From positions 1 to 21,654 of IMG/VR virus record IMGVR_UViG_3300029286_002225: a DNA stretch of 21,654 nt; one strand, 5' to 3'. Within the stretch, counting starts at the first letter, position 1. Each line of letters begins with the position of its first letter. This document shows positions 14,118 through 21,654 of this stretch, one piece after another. The notes beneath the pieces are model-generated. The model searched no databases. It worked only from the letters and a program-made list of their open reading frames with translations, and was not told the DNA's origin. The stretch comes from a virus. Both the position numbers and the translations under genes were made by a program.

Positions 14118-16145
14118 TTATTCGTGAGCTGGAATACTTACACTTCTTTTATAATAATTTTCCGATTCTAAATTTATAGTAACTAAATAACTACCAACAT
14201 CATAACTAATAGATTTTATATTTAATGCTGTGCATATACCAGCTATTGTAATTCTTTTTGTTAAATCTATTCCATAATATTCTATACAATCGAATGTAAC
14301 CTGAATTTGTGCTGATATTTTTGTATCTTTATATTTATAATATTCTACATTTGCTATATCTGTTGCATATGCTGTATCATCCCATGTAGGTATTACAACA
14401 GTTGGAGGAGTTAAAACTACAGGGTCGTATGTTTGAGATTGACTTGGTAAAAGAGTTTTTTGTTCACCCCAACTTGAACTAACCTGAGTCCAATCTAAAT
14501 ATGTAACTCCATACTGTCTATTTAATCCAGATAAAGATAAATTTTTATATATAGTTCCTGTTCCAATTTCAAATGTATATGCGTTTGTAGTTTCTTCTAC
14601 TACTTCTCCTTCATGTCCATATTCAGCTAATTGATATACTTCACATATATTTTCATCTGCCACTTGAGTATTTGTATAATAAACTTTTCCACCACCATCT
14701 ATATCAAACCATCCTGCTTCTGAAATATAATTTTCTGCATAAATAGTTGGGTCATCTGGATATTTAGGTCTAAAAGCTGTTCTTAATCCTGCTCCCCACC
14801 ATTCATTATCATGCCCTTTATGAACATCGTCTCCCATTATTACTTTTATTTTATCTATTTTATCTGTATCATCTTCTGCAATTGAATGAGAAATAACATC
14901 TCTTAACCCTAAATTAGAACCTATTGTTTGTCTATTTAATGTAATTATATCACCTGCACCTAATGTTTGTAATTTATAAGTTCCGTCTGGCTGAATATAC
15001 CATCCAAATGTTCCACATTTAGATACTATTTGAGAAATTGCATCTGCTTCTCCTAATTCATTGTAGGTTTCATCTTCAGGAGTAAAATTTCCTATATCTT
15101 CTGGAAATGAAAGTGCAGCTAATGCTAATTTATAGGTTGAATATGTTTCTCCATGCCCCACAGAAAAATCAACAGTATTTCTATTTAATATATGATATTC
15201 ATCTTCACATCGAATTGAAATTTGTTCATTACTTGAAGAAGATATACTTGTGATATATCCATGAAATTTTAATTCATTATTAAAATAAATATCAACAGAA
15301 TGACCTTTGGTTGGTTTTAAAACACTATCATATGGTAATGCTAAAGAAAAATCTGCTTCCCAAGATGCATTTACTGTTTCCATCCATCTAATAGAATCTA
15401 TATTAACATTCAACGATTCTGTAATATCTACTTCGTTTATTTTTACTTTAAAATATGATTTACCTAAAGCTGTTGCAGCATCTTCAAATTCTGCTGTAGC
15501 TGGAGTATAATCAGCTTCGTATAAACATTCTCCAACAGTTAAACGGAATTCATCTAAATAATAATTACCTACATGAGTTCCACCTATTTCTCCAATAGTC
15601 CAATCTGATGAAATATCTGCAAAATCATCAGTTCCAACATCAACTTCCTGAGCTTTTATTCCATCAATAAAAAATCTTATAATACTTCCTTTTCTTGTAA
15701 TAGATATATTGTGCCATGTATCTTCCAGTAAAGGAAGATATTGCCATTCAGATAAAATATAATTTCCATCTATAAGAGACATAACTCCTATAAATATATC
15801 TAAGTCTGCATTTACTGATAATTGAATAACATTTCTATTATCCACATCTTGAAATTGTTTTAAAATTAAATTATAATCATTTGGGTTTGTTGGTAATGTA
15901 TCAAAATTTATCCATGTTTCAAATGTAAAATCGTTTCCTGCTAAATGTAATTCTGAACTATCTGAAAAAGACCAATAGTCTGCTGAAACTCCTTGTTTAA
16001 ATGATGCAGAACCAAATTTTTTATTTGCTGTTGTTATTTTTGCAGAATTATGGCTTGTAATAATTCTATGATAAAAAGAATTATCTATTGTTTCTTCTGA
16101 TTCATTATATCCATTAAAATGTAATAATAAAACTGGATTTGTCAT
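14118..16145 (-). CDS. LamG-like lectin domain fused to a tail hub/baseplate protein
   Basis: A 675-aa protein with two regions. Residues 1 to about 215 resemble a LamG/concanavalin-like domain: L-L-L-H-F-N-G at the start, G-S-A-S-F near 46-50, D-F-T-F-E-T-W-I-N-F at about 73-82, W-H-N-I-S-I-T-R-K at about 144-152 and a late Y-L-D-E-F-R-L. These are usual for LamG-type glycan-binding folds. From about 230 on, the sequence is beta-rich and ordered like a tail hub or gp27/gp44-like baseplate protein, with repeated strands such as G-H-S-V-D-I-Y-F-N-N-E-L-K-F-H-G-Y-I. Its position right after the tape-measure and Dit-like genes fits a tail hub. The lectin part may contact the host surface. AAGGAAAAAAC lies before the ATG. 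Confidence 0.72.
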   Translation of the reverse strand: MTNPVLLLHFNGYNESEETIDNSFYHRIITSHNSAKITTANKKFGSASFKQGVSADYWSFSDSSELHLAGNDFTFETWINFDTLPTNPNDYNLILKQFQDVDNRNVIQLSVNADLDIFIGVMSLIDGNYILSEWQYLPLLEDTWHNISITRKGSIIRFFIDGIKAQEVDVGTDDFADISSDWTIGEIGGTHVGNYYLDEFRLTVGECLYEADYTPATAEFEDAATALGKSYFKVKINEVDITESLNVNIDSIRWMETVNASWEADFSLALPYDSVLKPTKGHSVDIYFNNELKFHGYITSISSSSNEQISIRCEDEYHILNRNTVDFSVGHGETYSTYKLALAALSFPEDIGNFTPEDETYNELGEADAISQIVSKCGTFGWYIQPDGTYKLQTLGAGDIITLNRQTIGSNLGLRDVISHSIAEDDTDKIDKIKVIMGDDVHKGHDNEWWGAGLRTAFRPKYPDDPTIYAENYISEAGWFDIDGGGKVYYTNTQVADENICEVYQLAEYGHEGEVVEETTNAYTFEIGTGTIYKNLSLSGLNRQYGVTYLDWTQVSSSWGEQKTLLPSQSQTYDPVVLTPPTVVIPTWDDTAYATDIANVEYYKYKDTKISAQIQVTFDCIEYYGIDLTKRITIAGICTALNIKSISYDVGSYLVTINLESENYYKRSVSIPAHE

Positions 16146-16154
16146 GTTTTTTCC

Positions 16155-16553
16155 TTAGTATGATAATACTAAAAATTCGCAATTATATTCTTGATATGAT
16201 ATTCTTAAATTTGTTGGAAATTCTATTTCATTAATTTTCTGAACTGTATAAGTCCAATCTGTTATCCAACTCGCACCTTCTTTATGTTCCATTAATAATG
16301 TTCCTGATGCTGATGTAATTGAAGATTTCATCGTATTCATCAAATCAGTAATAGCTTTATAATCTGCTCCAAGAATAACTCCAGATATAGTTATTCTTTG
16401 AGATTTTTTTCCACCTGGAATTAAAATAGCACCATCTCCTCTTGTTCCTTCTATAATTATATCTTTATTAGATGTTAAATTTGAGCCATTTTCCGATTGA
16501 ACTGCTAAAAATTCATATGAATTAAATTTTATTCTTGTTAAATAGTCTGTCAT
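16155..16553 (-). CDS. Dit-like distal tail protein (probable)
   Basis: A 132-aa beta-rich protein directly downstream of the tape-measure gene and upstream of the hub fusion, the standard place for a distal tail (Dit) protein. The block G-T-R-G-D-G-A-I-L-I-P-G-G-K-K-S-Q-R-I-T followed by S-G-V-I-L-G resembles the N-terminal galectin-like ring domain of Dit proteins (ipG-x-G, r-I-t-v-x-G-x-I). It is shorter than most Dit proteins, so a reduced version is likely. AAGGAG precedes the ATG. The identification is positional plus pattern. Confidence 0.6.
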   Translation of the reverse strand: MTDYLTRIKFNSYEFLAVQSENGSNLTSNKDIIIEGTRGDGAILIPGGKKSQRITISGVILGADYKAITDLMNTMKSSITSASGTLLMEHKEGASWITDWTYTVQKINEIEFPTNLRISYQEYNCEFLVLSY

Positions 16554-16571
16554 AAAATATTCTCCTTACTT

Positions 16572-19469
16572 TTATTTTCCTTTATCTGTCATTGACCAAG
16601 CTATTCTTTCAACTAATGTAGCGAATTCTGGATTACCTTGCAATAATTCTGTTAATTTTTTACCTGATAAATTAGATAATTCATCTAATGTTCCTTTTGG
16701 TAAATTTATTGTTATACCACCGAATGATGGAGCAATAGTTATATTCTGAGATAAAGCAGTTCTTTCTTTTTCAATATTTGTAATAGCAGATGGTATATTT
16801 ACAGCATTTTTTTCAGATATAGGAATAATTTGTCCACCCCATTGAGATGATTTTCCAGCAAAAAATTCCTGTGCTAATAATTGCTTATTTAATTCTGAAA
16901 ATTTTTCCTGAAATATTGCATATGCACCAGACATTTCTCTTAAATAATTAAACGATATTGTTCCATTTAAAAATTTTGCTATAGTAATCGCTGCTTCGAC
17001 TCCTTCTTCTTGAGCAATTTCATAAATCTTCATAGAATTAGAAGAAAGTTCATTTTGATGTAATTTTTCTCTTGTTAATTCTTTTTCTTTTTCTAATCTA
17101 TAATCTAATGAACTTTTAATTGCATTTTCACCATATAACTGCATCTTCAAAGCAGAATCTAATTCAAATAATTGTCTTGAGCTTGCTCCTCTTATTCTTG
17201 CTAAATCTACTTCATGGGATATTAATTTGTTACTTGTTGCTATTGTTGTTTCTAATAATTTATTTTCTAATTCTCTTAATTTAATACTTCTTTCTTGTTC
17301 TGTTTCAAATTGAGATTCTGCTTTAGTAGTCTGTTCTATTTCTTTCAAAATCAATGCTATTTCGCTACTTTCTTGTGATTTTAATTTTATTAATTCTTCT
17401 TGATTATCTAATCTTTCTTTGTCCTTAAATCCTAAACTTCCTGTTAATTCTAATTCAAGTTTTGCTGCATCTGCAAGTAGTTTTTTATCAATTGATTGAG
17501 ATTTATATGCTAATTTTTGTTTTTCTGCTTCAGTAGATTGTTCATTTAAGGATTTTTCTATATCTGAATTTATAGCATTAATAGTATTGCCCAATACCTG
17601 CAATTCTCTTTCTCCAGCAACCCCCACTTTACTTATATATTTTTCTATAGTATTTTTTTTCTGTTCTTCTAACATCATTTGCTTCGGTTTAAATTGAATT
17701 TCTACTTCTAAATCTATTTGGTCTAATGCTAATTGTTCACTTATGTTATCTATCTGTGCTTTTAATTTTTCAGGATTGCTTTTAATATTAAATTCTAAGT
17801 CAGGAAATTTTGTTTTTATATTTTCTAATACAGTATTTATTTTTTCTAAATTAGCAATATTTTCTCCTGTTTGTGGAGCTTTTTCTAATTTTTCTTTTAT
17901 ACTTATTAGTTCTGAAACAGAATCTATTTGACTTCTTCTATTTTTTATATCATTTAAAGTAACTGAATTTACTTCTTCGACTGCTAATTTCCAGGCTTTT
18001 TCTTTATCTATAAACATTGTCATCGTAATCAATAAATTTTTCCAAGAATCTAATGCTACTTTAAATGCACCAGTATTTGCCATAGAATCCGTTAAATCAT
18101 TCCATGCACTTGCTACTGCTGTTAATTTAAATTTTGTCGTTTCTTGAATTATTCCAAAAGCTCTTTCTGCATTACCAGCAGCAGTTAAAGCTGTTATTCT
18201 TGCTTCTATTGCCCTATTATAATTCTGCATTAAAGCATTAAATACAGTCATCTGTCTCATAGACCCGACAGATTTTGCTATAGATAATTTTTCTGATTTT
18301 TCTAAACCTTCCCATCTTAGAGCTAAATCCCCTAAAATATCTGCATGACTTCTTAATTTATTAGTTAAAGCAGATGTAGCATTTCCTTGAGCATCTAAAT
18401 AAAATGGAATTTTTGCTACTTGTTCTACTGTTTCTTTTCCTACAGTTAATAATCTTGCATATATAAATGATAATGCTCTTGCTGCTTCAGAACCAGATTT
18501 TCTTGTAACTTCTATAACAGCAGTAACATCTCCTAAAAATGAAGATACTGTAACTCCTAATTGATGTGCAGTAGCACCTGCAACTTTAGTAGCATCAGCC
18601 AAATCTTTAGCTGTAACAGCAAATTCTTTTTCTACTGCAACCCATTTATCCAAAATTGAAGTTGTATCTAATATAGGAATATTAAATCCTTCAACCGCAG
18701 CAGTTAAATTATCTACAACAGTTTTTATATCTGTTCCTAATGCTTTAGCACCAATCATTGCTGCTTTTGTTAAAACTATTGATTCTGAAACTGACCTACC
18801 TTGCTGAACAAATATTTGAGCTGCATCTAACGCTTCAGATGCACTTGTTCCATATACTACTGATAAAGATATAAGACTTGTTTTTAAATTATCAAATTCT
18901 TCAGCAGTTCCTTTACCAACTATTTTAATACGAGCCATAGCTTCTTCCATATCAAGTAAAAACTTAATCTGAGAAGAAATTAATGATGTTACTCCTTGAA
19001 TAGCTGACCTCATTATCATCCATATAGGAGCAACTATTACAGCTCGTTTCATAGCATTTACAAAATCGCTCATTCCAACGGATGCTTTTTTTAAATCTTG
19101 GACATTAGTTTTTAATACCTTTCCTTGAGCATCAAATTGAGTAGTAACTTGTTTCATTACTCCAGATTGATTTTTTAATTTTTCAGTTACTACAGTTCCT
19201 GCTACATTTCCAAATTCATCATAAGTATTTTTAGATAATTTTAATATACTTGTAAATCCTGCTAAATCTTGAGATAAAGCACCCAATCCTGTTCCTGCTA
19301 CTTTTGCTTTGTCTCCTATATTATTTAAAGCTGCTCCAGCTTTATTTACATTTCCAGTATCCCAGGGCAGAGTAAGTTGCTGTTCTACTTTTTTAGCTTC
19401 AGCAACTGCTTTTTCACTGCCAATTGTGTTGAATACTATGTTTATTAGATAGTTATAAAATGAGTCCAT
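16572..19469 (-). CDS. Phage tail tape-measure protein (TP901 core type)
   Basis: A 965-aa protein, the largest in the window. The core at about 165-500 shows the typical tape-measure region: an M-E-E-A-M-A-R-I start, G-T-S-A-S-E-A-L-D-A-A-Q-I-F, K-D-L-A-D-A-T-K-V-A-G-A-T-A and the A-Y/F-x-x-L-T-x-x-x-K-x-S-G-S/A-x-A-A-R-A-L pattern (R-K-S-G-S-E-A-A-R-A-L-S-F-I). A long charged helical, coiled-coil-rich section at about 500-870 and a hydrophobic stretch near 145-175 follow expectation. Using the general rule of about 0.15 nm per residue, the tail would be roughly 145 nm long. It lies between the chaperone-like genes and the Dit-like gene. AGAGGTAATTTT precedes the ATG. Confidence 0.93.
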   Translation of the reverse strand: MDSFYNYLINIVFNTIGSEKAVAEAKKVEQQLTLPWDTGNVNKAGAALNNIGDKAKVAGTGLGALSQDLAGFTSILKLSKNTYDEFGNVAGTVVTEKLKNQSGVMKQVTTQFDAQGKVLKTNVQDLKKASVGMSDFVNAMKRAVIVAPIWMIMRSAIQGVTSLISSQIKFLLDMEEAMARIKIVGKGTAEEFDNLKTSLISLSVVYGTSASEALDAAQIFVQQGRSVSESIVLTKAAMIGAKALGTDIKTVVDNLTAAVEGFNIPILDTTSILDKWVAVEKEFAVTAKDLADATKVAGATAHQLGVTVSSFLGDVTAVIEVTRKSGSEAARALSFIYARLLTVGKETVEQVAKIPFYLDAQGNATSALTNKLRSHADILGDLALRWEGLEKSEKLSIAKSVGSMRQMTVFNALMQNYNRAIEARITALTAAGNAERAFGIIQETTKFKLTAVASAWNDLTDSMANTGAFKVALDSWKNLLITMTMFIDKEKAWKLAVEEVNSVTLNDIKNRRSQIDSVSELISIKEKLEKAPQTGENIANLEKINTVLENIKTKFPDLEFNIKSNPEKLKAQIDNISEQLALDQIDLEVEIQFKPKQMMLEEQKKNTIEKYISKVGVAGERELQVLGNTINAINSDIEKSLNEQSTEAEKQKLAYKSQSIDKKLLADAAKLELELTGSLGFKDKERLDNQEELIKLKSQESSEIALILKEIEQTTKAESQFETEQERSIKLRELENKLLETTIATSNKLISHEVDLARIRGASSRQLFELDSALKMQLYGENAIKSSLDYRLEKEKELTREKLHQNELSSNSMKIYEIAQEEGVEAAITIAKFLNGTISFNYLREMSGAYAIFQEKFSELNKQLLAQEFFAGKSSQWGGQIIPISEKNAVNIPSAITNIEKERTALSQNITIAPSFGGITINLPKGTLDELSNLSGKKLTELLQGNPEFATLVERIAWSMTDKGK

Positions 19470-19480
19470 AAAATTACCTC

Positions 19481-19801
19481 TTATTTAAAAAATTTAAGAT
19501 GCACATCGTGCTTTTTATTATTATCTTTTTTATCTTCTGTATCTTTCTTTTCCCTTTTAGATTGCCAAACGCTATATGCATCTTCCCTAACTTCTGATTT
19601 TAGAACATCTTTACTAACTTCTCCTGTAGATATATTTTGATTTAAATTATAATAAAAATATAAATAATTAATAAATAAATTCTGAATCTTACTTAAATCT
19701 ATATCATTTCTAAATAAACGAACACCATTAAGTTCTTTAGATGCAGAAAATAAATTTAGATTCTTATTATTCTTAGCTAATTTTCGTATAAATTCTAACA
19801 T
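19481..19801 (-). CDS. Small protein in the tail-assembly chaperone position
   Basis: A 106-aa protein immediately upstream of the tape-measure gene, the place of the second tail assembly chaperone (GT-like) in many siphoviruses. The first 60 residues are helical and hydrophobic with Y-F-Y-Y; the last 40 are highly charged and Lys/Asp-rich (K-R-E-K-K-D-T-E-D-K-K-D). AAGGA lies 7 bases before the ATG. It is in a different frame from the preceding gene, but a TAA just upstream in its own frame rules out a simple frameshift fusion. I do not recognise the family. Confidence 0.6.
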   Translation of the reverse strand: MLEFIRKLAKNNKNLNLFSASKELNGVRLFRNDIDLSKIQNLFINYLYFYYNLNQNISTGEVSKDVLKSEVREDAYSVWQSKREKKDTEDKKDNNKKHDVHLKFFK

Positions 19802-19811
19802 ATTTTATTCC

Positions 19812-20453
19812 TTACATATATTGTAACATTAGAGCATACTTTGTAGCCATTCCTATTAAACCTTCATCATCACATGCATTAAAATCTTCTAAAGTTTTAA
19901 ATGCTTTTATATACTTGTCATTTTCTTTTATATATAATGATAAATAACTTATCCACTTTGCCACAGAATTCATTAGCTGATTTTCAAATGAATACATTAA
20001 TAAATCTGATTTTTGTATCATTAAAACATTTATTTTTTGGTCTAAAACTTTTATTTCTTCTTCATATCCTTTTAAAATTGGTTCTTCTGCTTTTTTTGAT
20101 AATGCTTCACCCAATTTCATCTGCAATCCAAATCTCTCTGATTCATATTTCTTCATATTGTTCATTATTTCTTCTATATCTATACCTTTTTCTTTGTATA
20201 TTCTAATTAAATCTTTTTCGAATAAAACATCCTTATCCTTTAATAAATTAGTAAATTTTTTGCGTCTAAGGTCATCAAGTTCTTCTTTATCTCTCATAGT
20301 AAGAAGTCTAACTTGATATTCTTTTTCTTTATGTTTAAAATCTACTTTATTATCCTTTAATAGTTCTTCTATTCGGTCTAATTCAAATTTCTGATTCATT
20401 TCAACCAATATTTTCTGTGCCTCTTCCTTACTTTTTAATTCTTGTTCTTCCAT
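19812..20453 (-). CDS. Tail assembly chaperone-like helical protein (probable)
   Basis: A 213-aa, strongly helical, charged protein with long heptad-like stretches and no enzyme motif (for example E-R-F-G-L-Q-M-K-L-G-E-A-L at about 105-118). Its place two genes before the tape measure fits the first tail assembly chaperone. K-E-K-E-Y-Q-V-R-L-L-T-M-R-D-K-E-E-L-D-D-L near 42-62 suits the conserved N-terminal part of some chaperone families, but the match is loose. AAAGGAGG lies close to the ATG with a spacer of only 4 bases. A 42-base gap upstream holds no clear gene. Confidence 0.5.
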   Translation of the reverse strand: MEEQELKSKEEAQKILVEMNQKFELDRIEELLKDNKVDFKHKEKEYQVRLLTMRDKEELDDLRRKKFTNLLKDKDVLFEKDLIRIYKEKGIDIEEIMNNMKKYESERFGLQMKLGEALSKKAEEPILKGYEEEIKVLDQKINVLMIQKSDLLMYSFENQLMNSVAKWISYLSLYIKENDKYIKAFKTLEDFNACDDEGLIGMATKYALMLQYM

Positions 20454-20495
20454 ACATCCTCCTTTTATATTTTACAAACTTTTTTATTCATTTTT

Positions 20496-20753
20496 TTATT
20501 CCTTACTTTTATTTGAAAATTCAAATATTATTTTCCCTGTTTGTAAAAAATCTCGCATATTTCTGTATTGCTCATAAATAACTTCTTTTATATTAGACTT
20601 TAATATATCTATTTCTTTAGATGTTATATAATCTCTATTTTCTTTTTTTGCTTGTTCTAATGATAAATCTATTCGTTTTAAAACTATTCCAACAGTTTTT
20701 TTGCTTTCGTTGTCCGAAATATAACTCATTATGCCCTGAAATGATTTTTCCAT
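20496..20753 (-). CDS. Small helical protein of unknown function
   Basis: An 85-aa protein with two amphipathic helices (about 5-38 and 45-70), many Lys and Glu residues, and no known motif. Its ATG overlaps the TAA of the endonuclease gene by one base (TAATG), and the GAGG used as its ribosome site lies within the last codons of that endonuclease. A tail-gene function is suggested by position only, upstream of the chaperone-like genes. Confidence 0.55.
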   Translation of the reverse strand: MEKSFQGIMSYISDNESKKTVGIVLKRIDLSLEQAKKENRDYITSKEIDILKSNIKEVIYEQYRNMRDFLQTGKIIFEFSNKSKE

Positions 20754-21544
20754 TAGAATTTCCTCAATTTTATAGATAATTTATTTAAATCTTTTAGTTC
20801 GTGTTCCCATATAATTATAGTTTTATATCCCTTGTGTTTATAGGCTTTTAATCTTAATTTATCTCTCTCAATATTTTCTGGTCTATTATGCCAATAATCT
20901 CCAAATAATTCTATTATTTTTCTATTTTTGATGTCTACAAAATCAGGATTAAAACTTTCTATCCAAAATTTTCCATTTCCTACATATCTAAATTTATCTC
21001 GTAATATATTTATTAATATTGTTTCTGGTTTATTTGGTTTAATTGACAATATTCCAGTTTTTAATCTTCTAATAGTTTCGCAACTTGAACATCTTATTGC
21101 TCTATAATCACTCAATTCTTTTTTACAATCTATGCAATTATTAATTTTTAAAGAAATACCATTATTAAAATTTGGATGATTTAATGGATTTTTATATCGT
21201 TCTTTAGTTTCACAAGATTTACATAATTCACTTTTTATTTGATACCCACTCAATTTTTTATTACAAATTTTACAATAATATTTTTTTATTGTTCTACCAT
21301 CTATATAAGCAGGATTGTTTTCTCCTTTATATTTTATTTTTCTATTTAGATTATCGCATTTTTTGCATCTTATTGCTCTGTAATTTATTTTTGCATTGCA
21401 ATCTTTACAATAATTTTGTTTTAAAGAAATTCCATCTTTATAGTTTGGATGGTTTTTCGGATTTTCTCTCCATTTAATATAACAATTCCAACAACGGATA
21501 CATTTATTTGCTGTTTGCTTTTGACAATCAACACATTTATGCAT
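20753..21544 (-). CDS. Vsr-like homing endonuclease with tandem zinc ribbons
   Basis: A 263-aa protein. Residues 1-156 hold four Cys4 zinc ribbons: C4/C7/C18/C21, C46/C49/C60/C63, C91/C94/C108/C111 and C137/C140/C152/C155. They are joined by repeated linkers of the type N-H-P-N-Y/F-x-x-G-I-S-L-K at about 31-42, 76-86 (looser) and 122-133. The C-terminal ~90 residues are a Vsr/EDxHD-like nuclease: F-N-P-D-F (Asp201), E-L-F-G-D-Y-W-H (Glu212, Asp216, His219) and W-E-H-E-L (247-250). The array likely reads DNA and the nuclease nicks or cuts it. AGAGGG lies 6 bases before the ATG. It overlaps the upstream 23-codon ORF by 8 bases. The nuclease class differs from that of the other two endonucleases, though the zinc units are alike. 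Confidence 0.82.
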   Translation of the reverse strand: MHKCVDCQKQTANKCIRCWNCYIKWRENPKNHPNYKDGISLKQNYCKDCNAKINYRAIRCKKCDNLNRKIKYKGENNPAYIDGRTIKKYYCKICNKKLSGYQIKSELCKSCETKERYKNPLNHPNFNNGISLKINNCIDCKKELSDYRAIRCSSCETIRRLKTGILSIKPNKPETILINILRDKFRYVGNGKFWIESFNPDFVDIKNRKIIELFGDYWHNRPENIERDKLRLKAYKHKGYKTIIIWEHELKDLNKLSIKLRKF

Positions 21545-21608
21545 AAGAAACCCTCTGGTCTAATAATATTTTTAATAAATCTAAGTCTATAGTAATTTTA
21601 TTATTCAT
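21537..21608 (-). CDS. 23-codon ORF with a strong ribosome site
   Basis: A short ORF reading M-N-N-K-I-T-I-D-L-D-L-L-K-I-L-L and ending V-S-Y-A. AGGAG lies 7 bases before its ATG, better than for many genes here. It may be a true micro-protein, a leader peptide for the endonuclease it overlaps, or the N-terminal remnant of a gene broken by that endonuclease's insertion. The sequence alone does not decide. Confidence 0.4.
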   Translation of the reverse strand: MNNKITIDLDLLKILLDQRVSYA

Positions 21609-21652
21609 ATGATTACTCCTAAACAAAAAGGCAGAGTATAACCATTAAAAAT
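21605..21652 (-). CDS. C-terminal end of a gene cut by the right window edge
   Basis: An open frame enters from the right edge and ends at TGA 21605-21607, which overlaps the next ATG as ATGA, the junction type most common in this window. The 15 visible residues include F-N-G-Y-T-L-P-F-C-L-G. Another frame with a TAG at 21619-21621 is also open, so the choice rests on the overlap. No function can be given. Confidence 0.35.
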   Translation of the reverse strand: MFNGYTLPFCLGVII

Positions 21653-21654
21653 AG

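Noticed and set aside
13936-14127. Reverse-frame ORF opposite the 131-aa tail gene
   Set aside because: It is a low-complexity hydrophobic shadow of a better-supported gene. Similar shadows at 2067-2267, 8442-8672, 10185-10457, 10662-10853, 15307-15510, 17743-17931, 19901-20206 and 21289-21477 were dropped for the same reason.
19795-19830. Programmed frameshift joining the two chaperone-like genes upstream of the tape measure
   Set aside because: A TAA lies in the downstream gene's frame just before its ATG, so a ribosome changing frame before the first gene's stop would terminate at once. The second gene also has its own ribosome site.
20465-20491. 8-codon ORF between the 85-aa and 213-aa genes
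   Set aside because: It is too short to judge and its ribosome-like context is expected by chance in AT-rich DNA.

Overview
The window is a very AT-rich stretch that looks like part of a tailed-phage genome (free phage or prophage). Genes are packed tightly, often with ATGA stop/start overlaps. TGA and TAA act as stops throughout, so the standard bacterial code (table 11) applies. Shine-Dalgarno sites of the AGGAG type and one near-consensus sigma-70 promoter point to an ordinary bacterial host with a strong anti-SD. The host cannot be named from the sequence; a low-GC host is a guess. No tRNA, rRNA, CRISPR array, integrase, replication gene or attachment site was seen.

Left half (about 1-8080, + strand): a run of sugar- and surface-modifying genes. 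In order these are the C-terminal tail of a GT2 glycosyltransferase, a polysaccharide pyruvyl transferase, a MurB-like flavoprotein lacking the usual catalytic serine, two paralogous CgeB-like glycosyltransferases (the first fused to a degenerate LicD-like domain), a small GT-A transferase, a putative amidoligase, a homing endonuclease, a GT2-TPR transferase and an MmcB-like PD-(D/E)XK protein. Almost every junction overlaps or is a few bases long, so this is probably one transcript. A reasonable reading is that it makes or modifies a glycan or glycopeptide on the host surface or virion.

Middle (8064-11826, + strand): a small zinc-ribbon gene of higher GC whose stop codon lies inside the -35 box of a clear promoter (8327-8356). 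The promoter leads into a cassette of a two-TM protein, a minimal site-2 protease, a BT1-like MFS transporter, a ClpP-like serine protease, a 42-residue zinc-ribbon protein and a Maf/MptE-like (DUF115) protein. An accessory cassette with its own host-type promoter inside a phage genome resembles a moron.

Right half (11807-21654, - strand, read right to left): a tail module. It starts with an edge fragment and a 23-codon ORF, followed by a Vsr-like zinc-ribbon endonuclease, an 85-aa protein, two small genes in the tail-assembly-chaperone position, a 965-aa tape-measure protein and a 132-aa Dit-like protein. It ends with a 675-aa LamG-plus-tail-hub fusion, a 131-aa coiled-coil protein, a second PD-(D/E)XK homing endonuclease and a 406-aa tail-tip protein. 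No sheath or tube gene is visible, so siphovirus-like morphology is favoured but not proven. The + and - gene blocks converge and overlap by 20 bp near 11807-11826 with no visible terminator.

Three freestanding endonucleases sharing a modular zinc-ribbon architecture are spread over both halves and mark the window as a site of active mobile-gene traffic. The most novel features are the MurB-like/pyruvyl transferase/amidoligase glycan locus and the promoter-driven membrane protease and transporter cassette.
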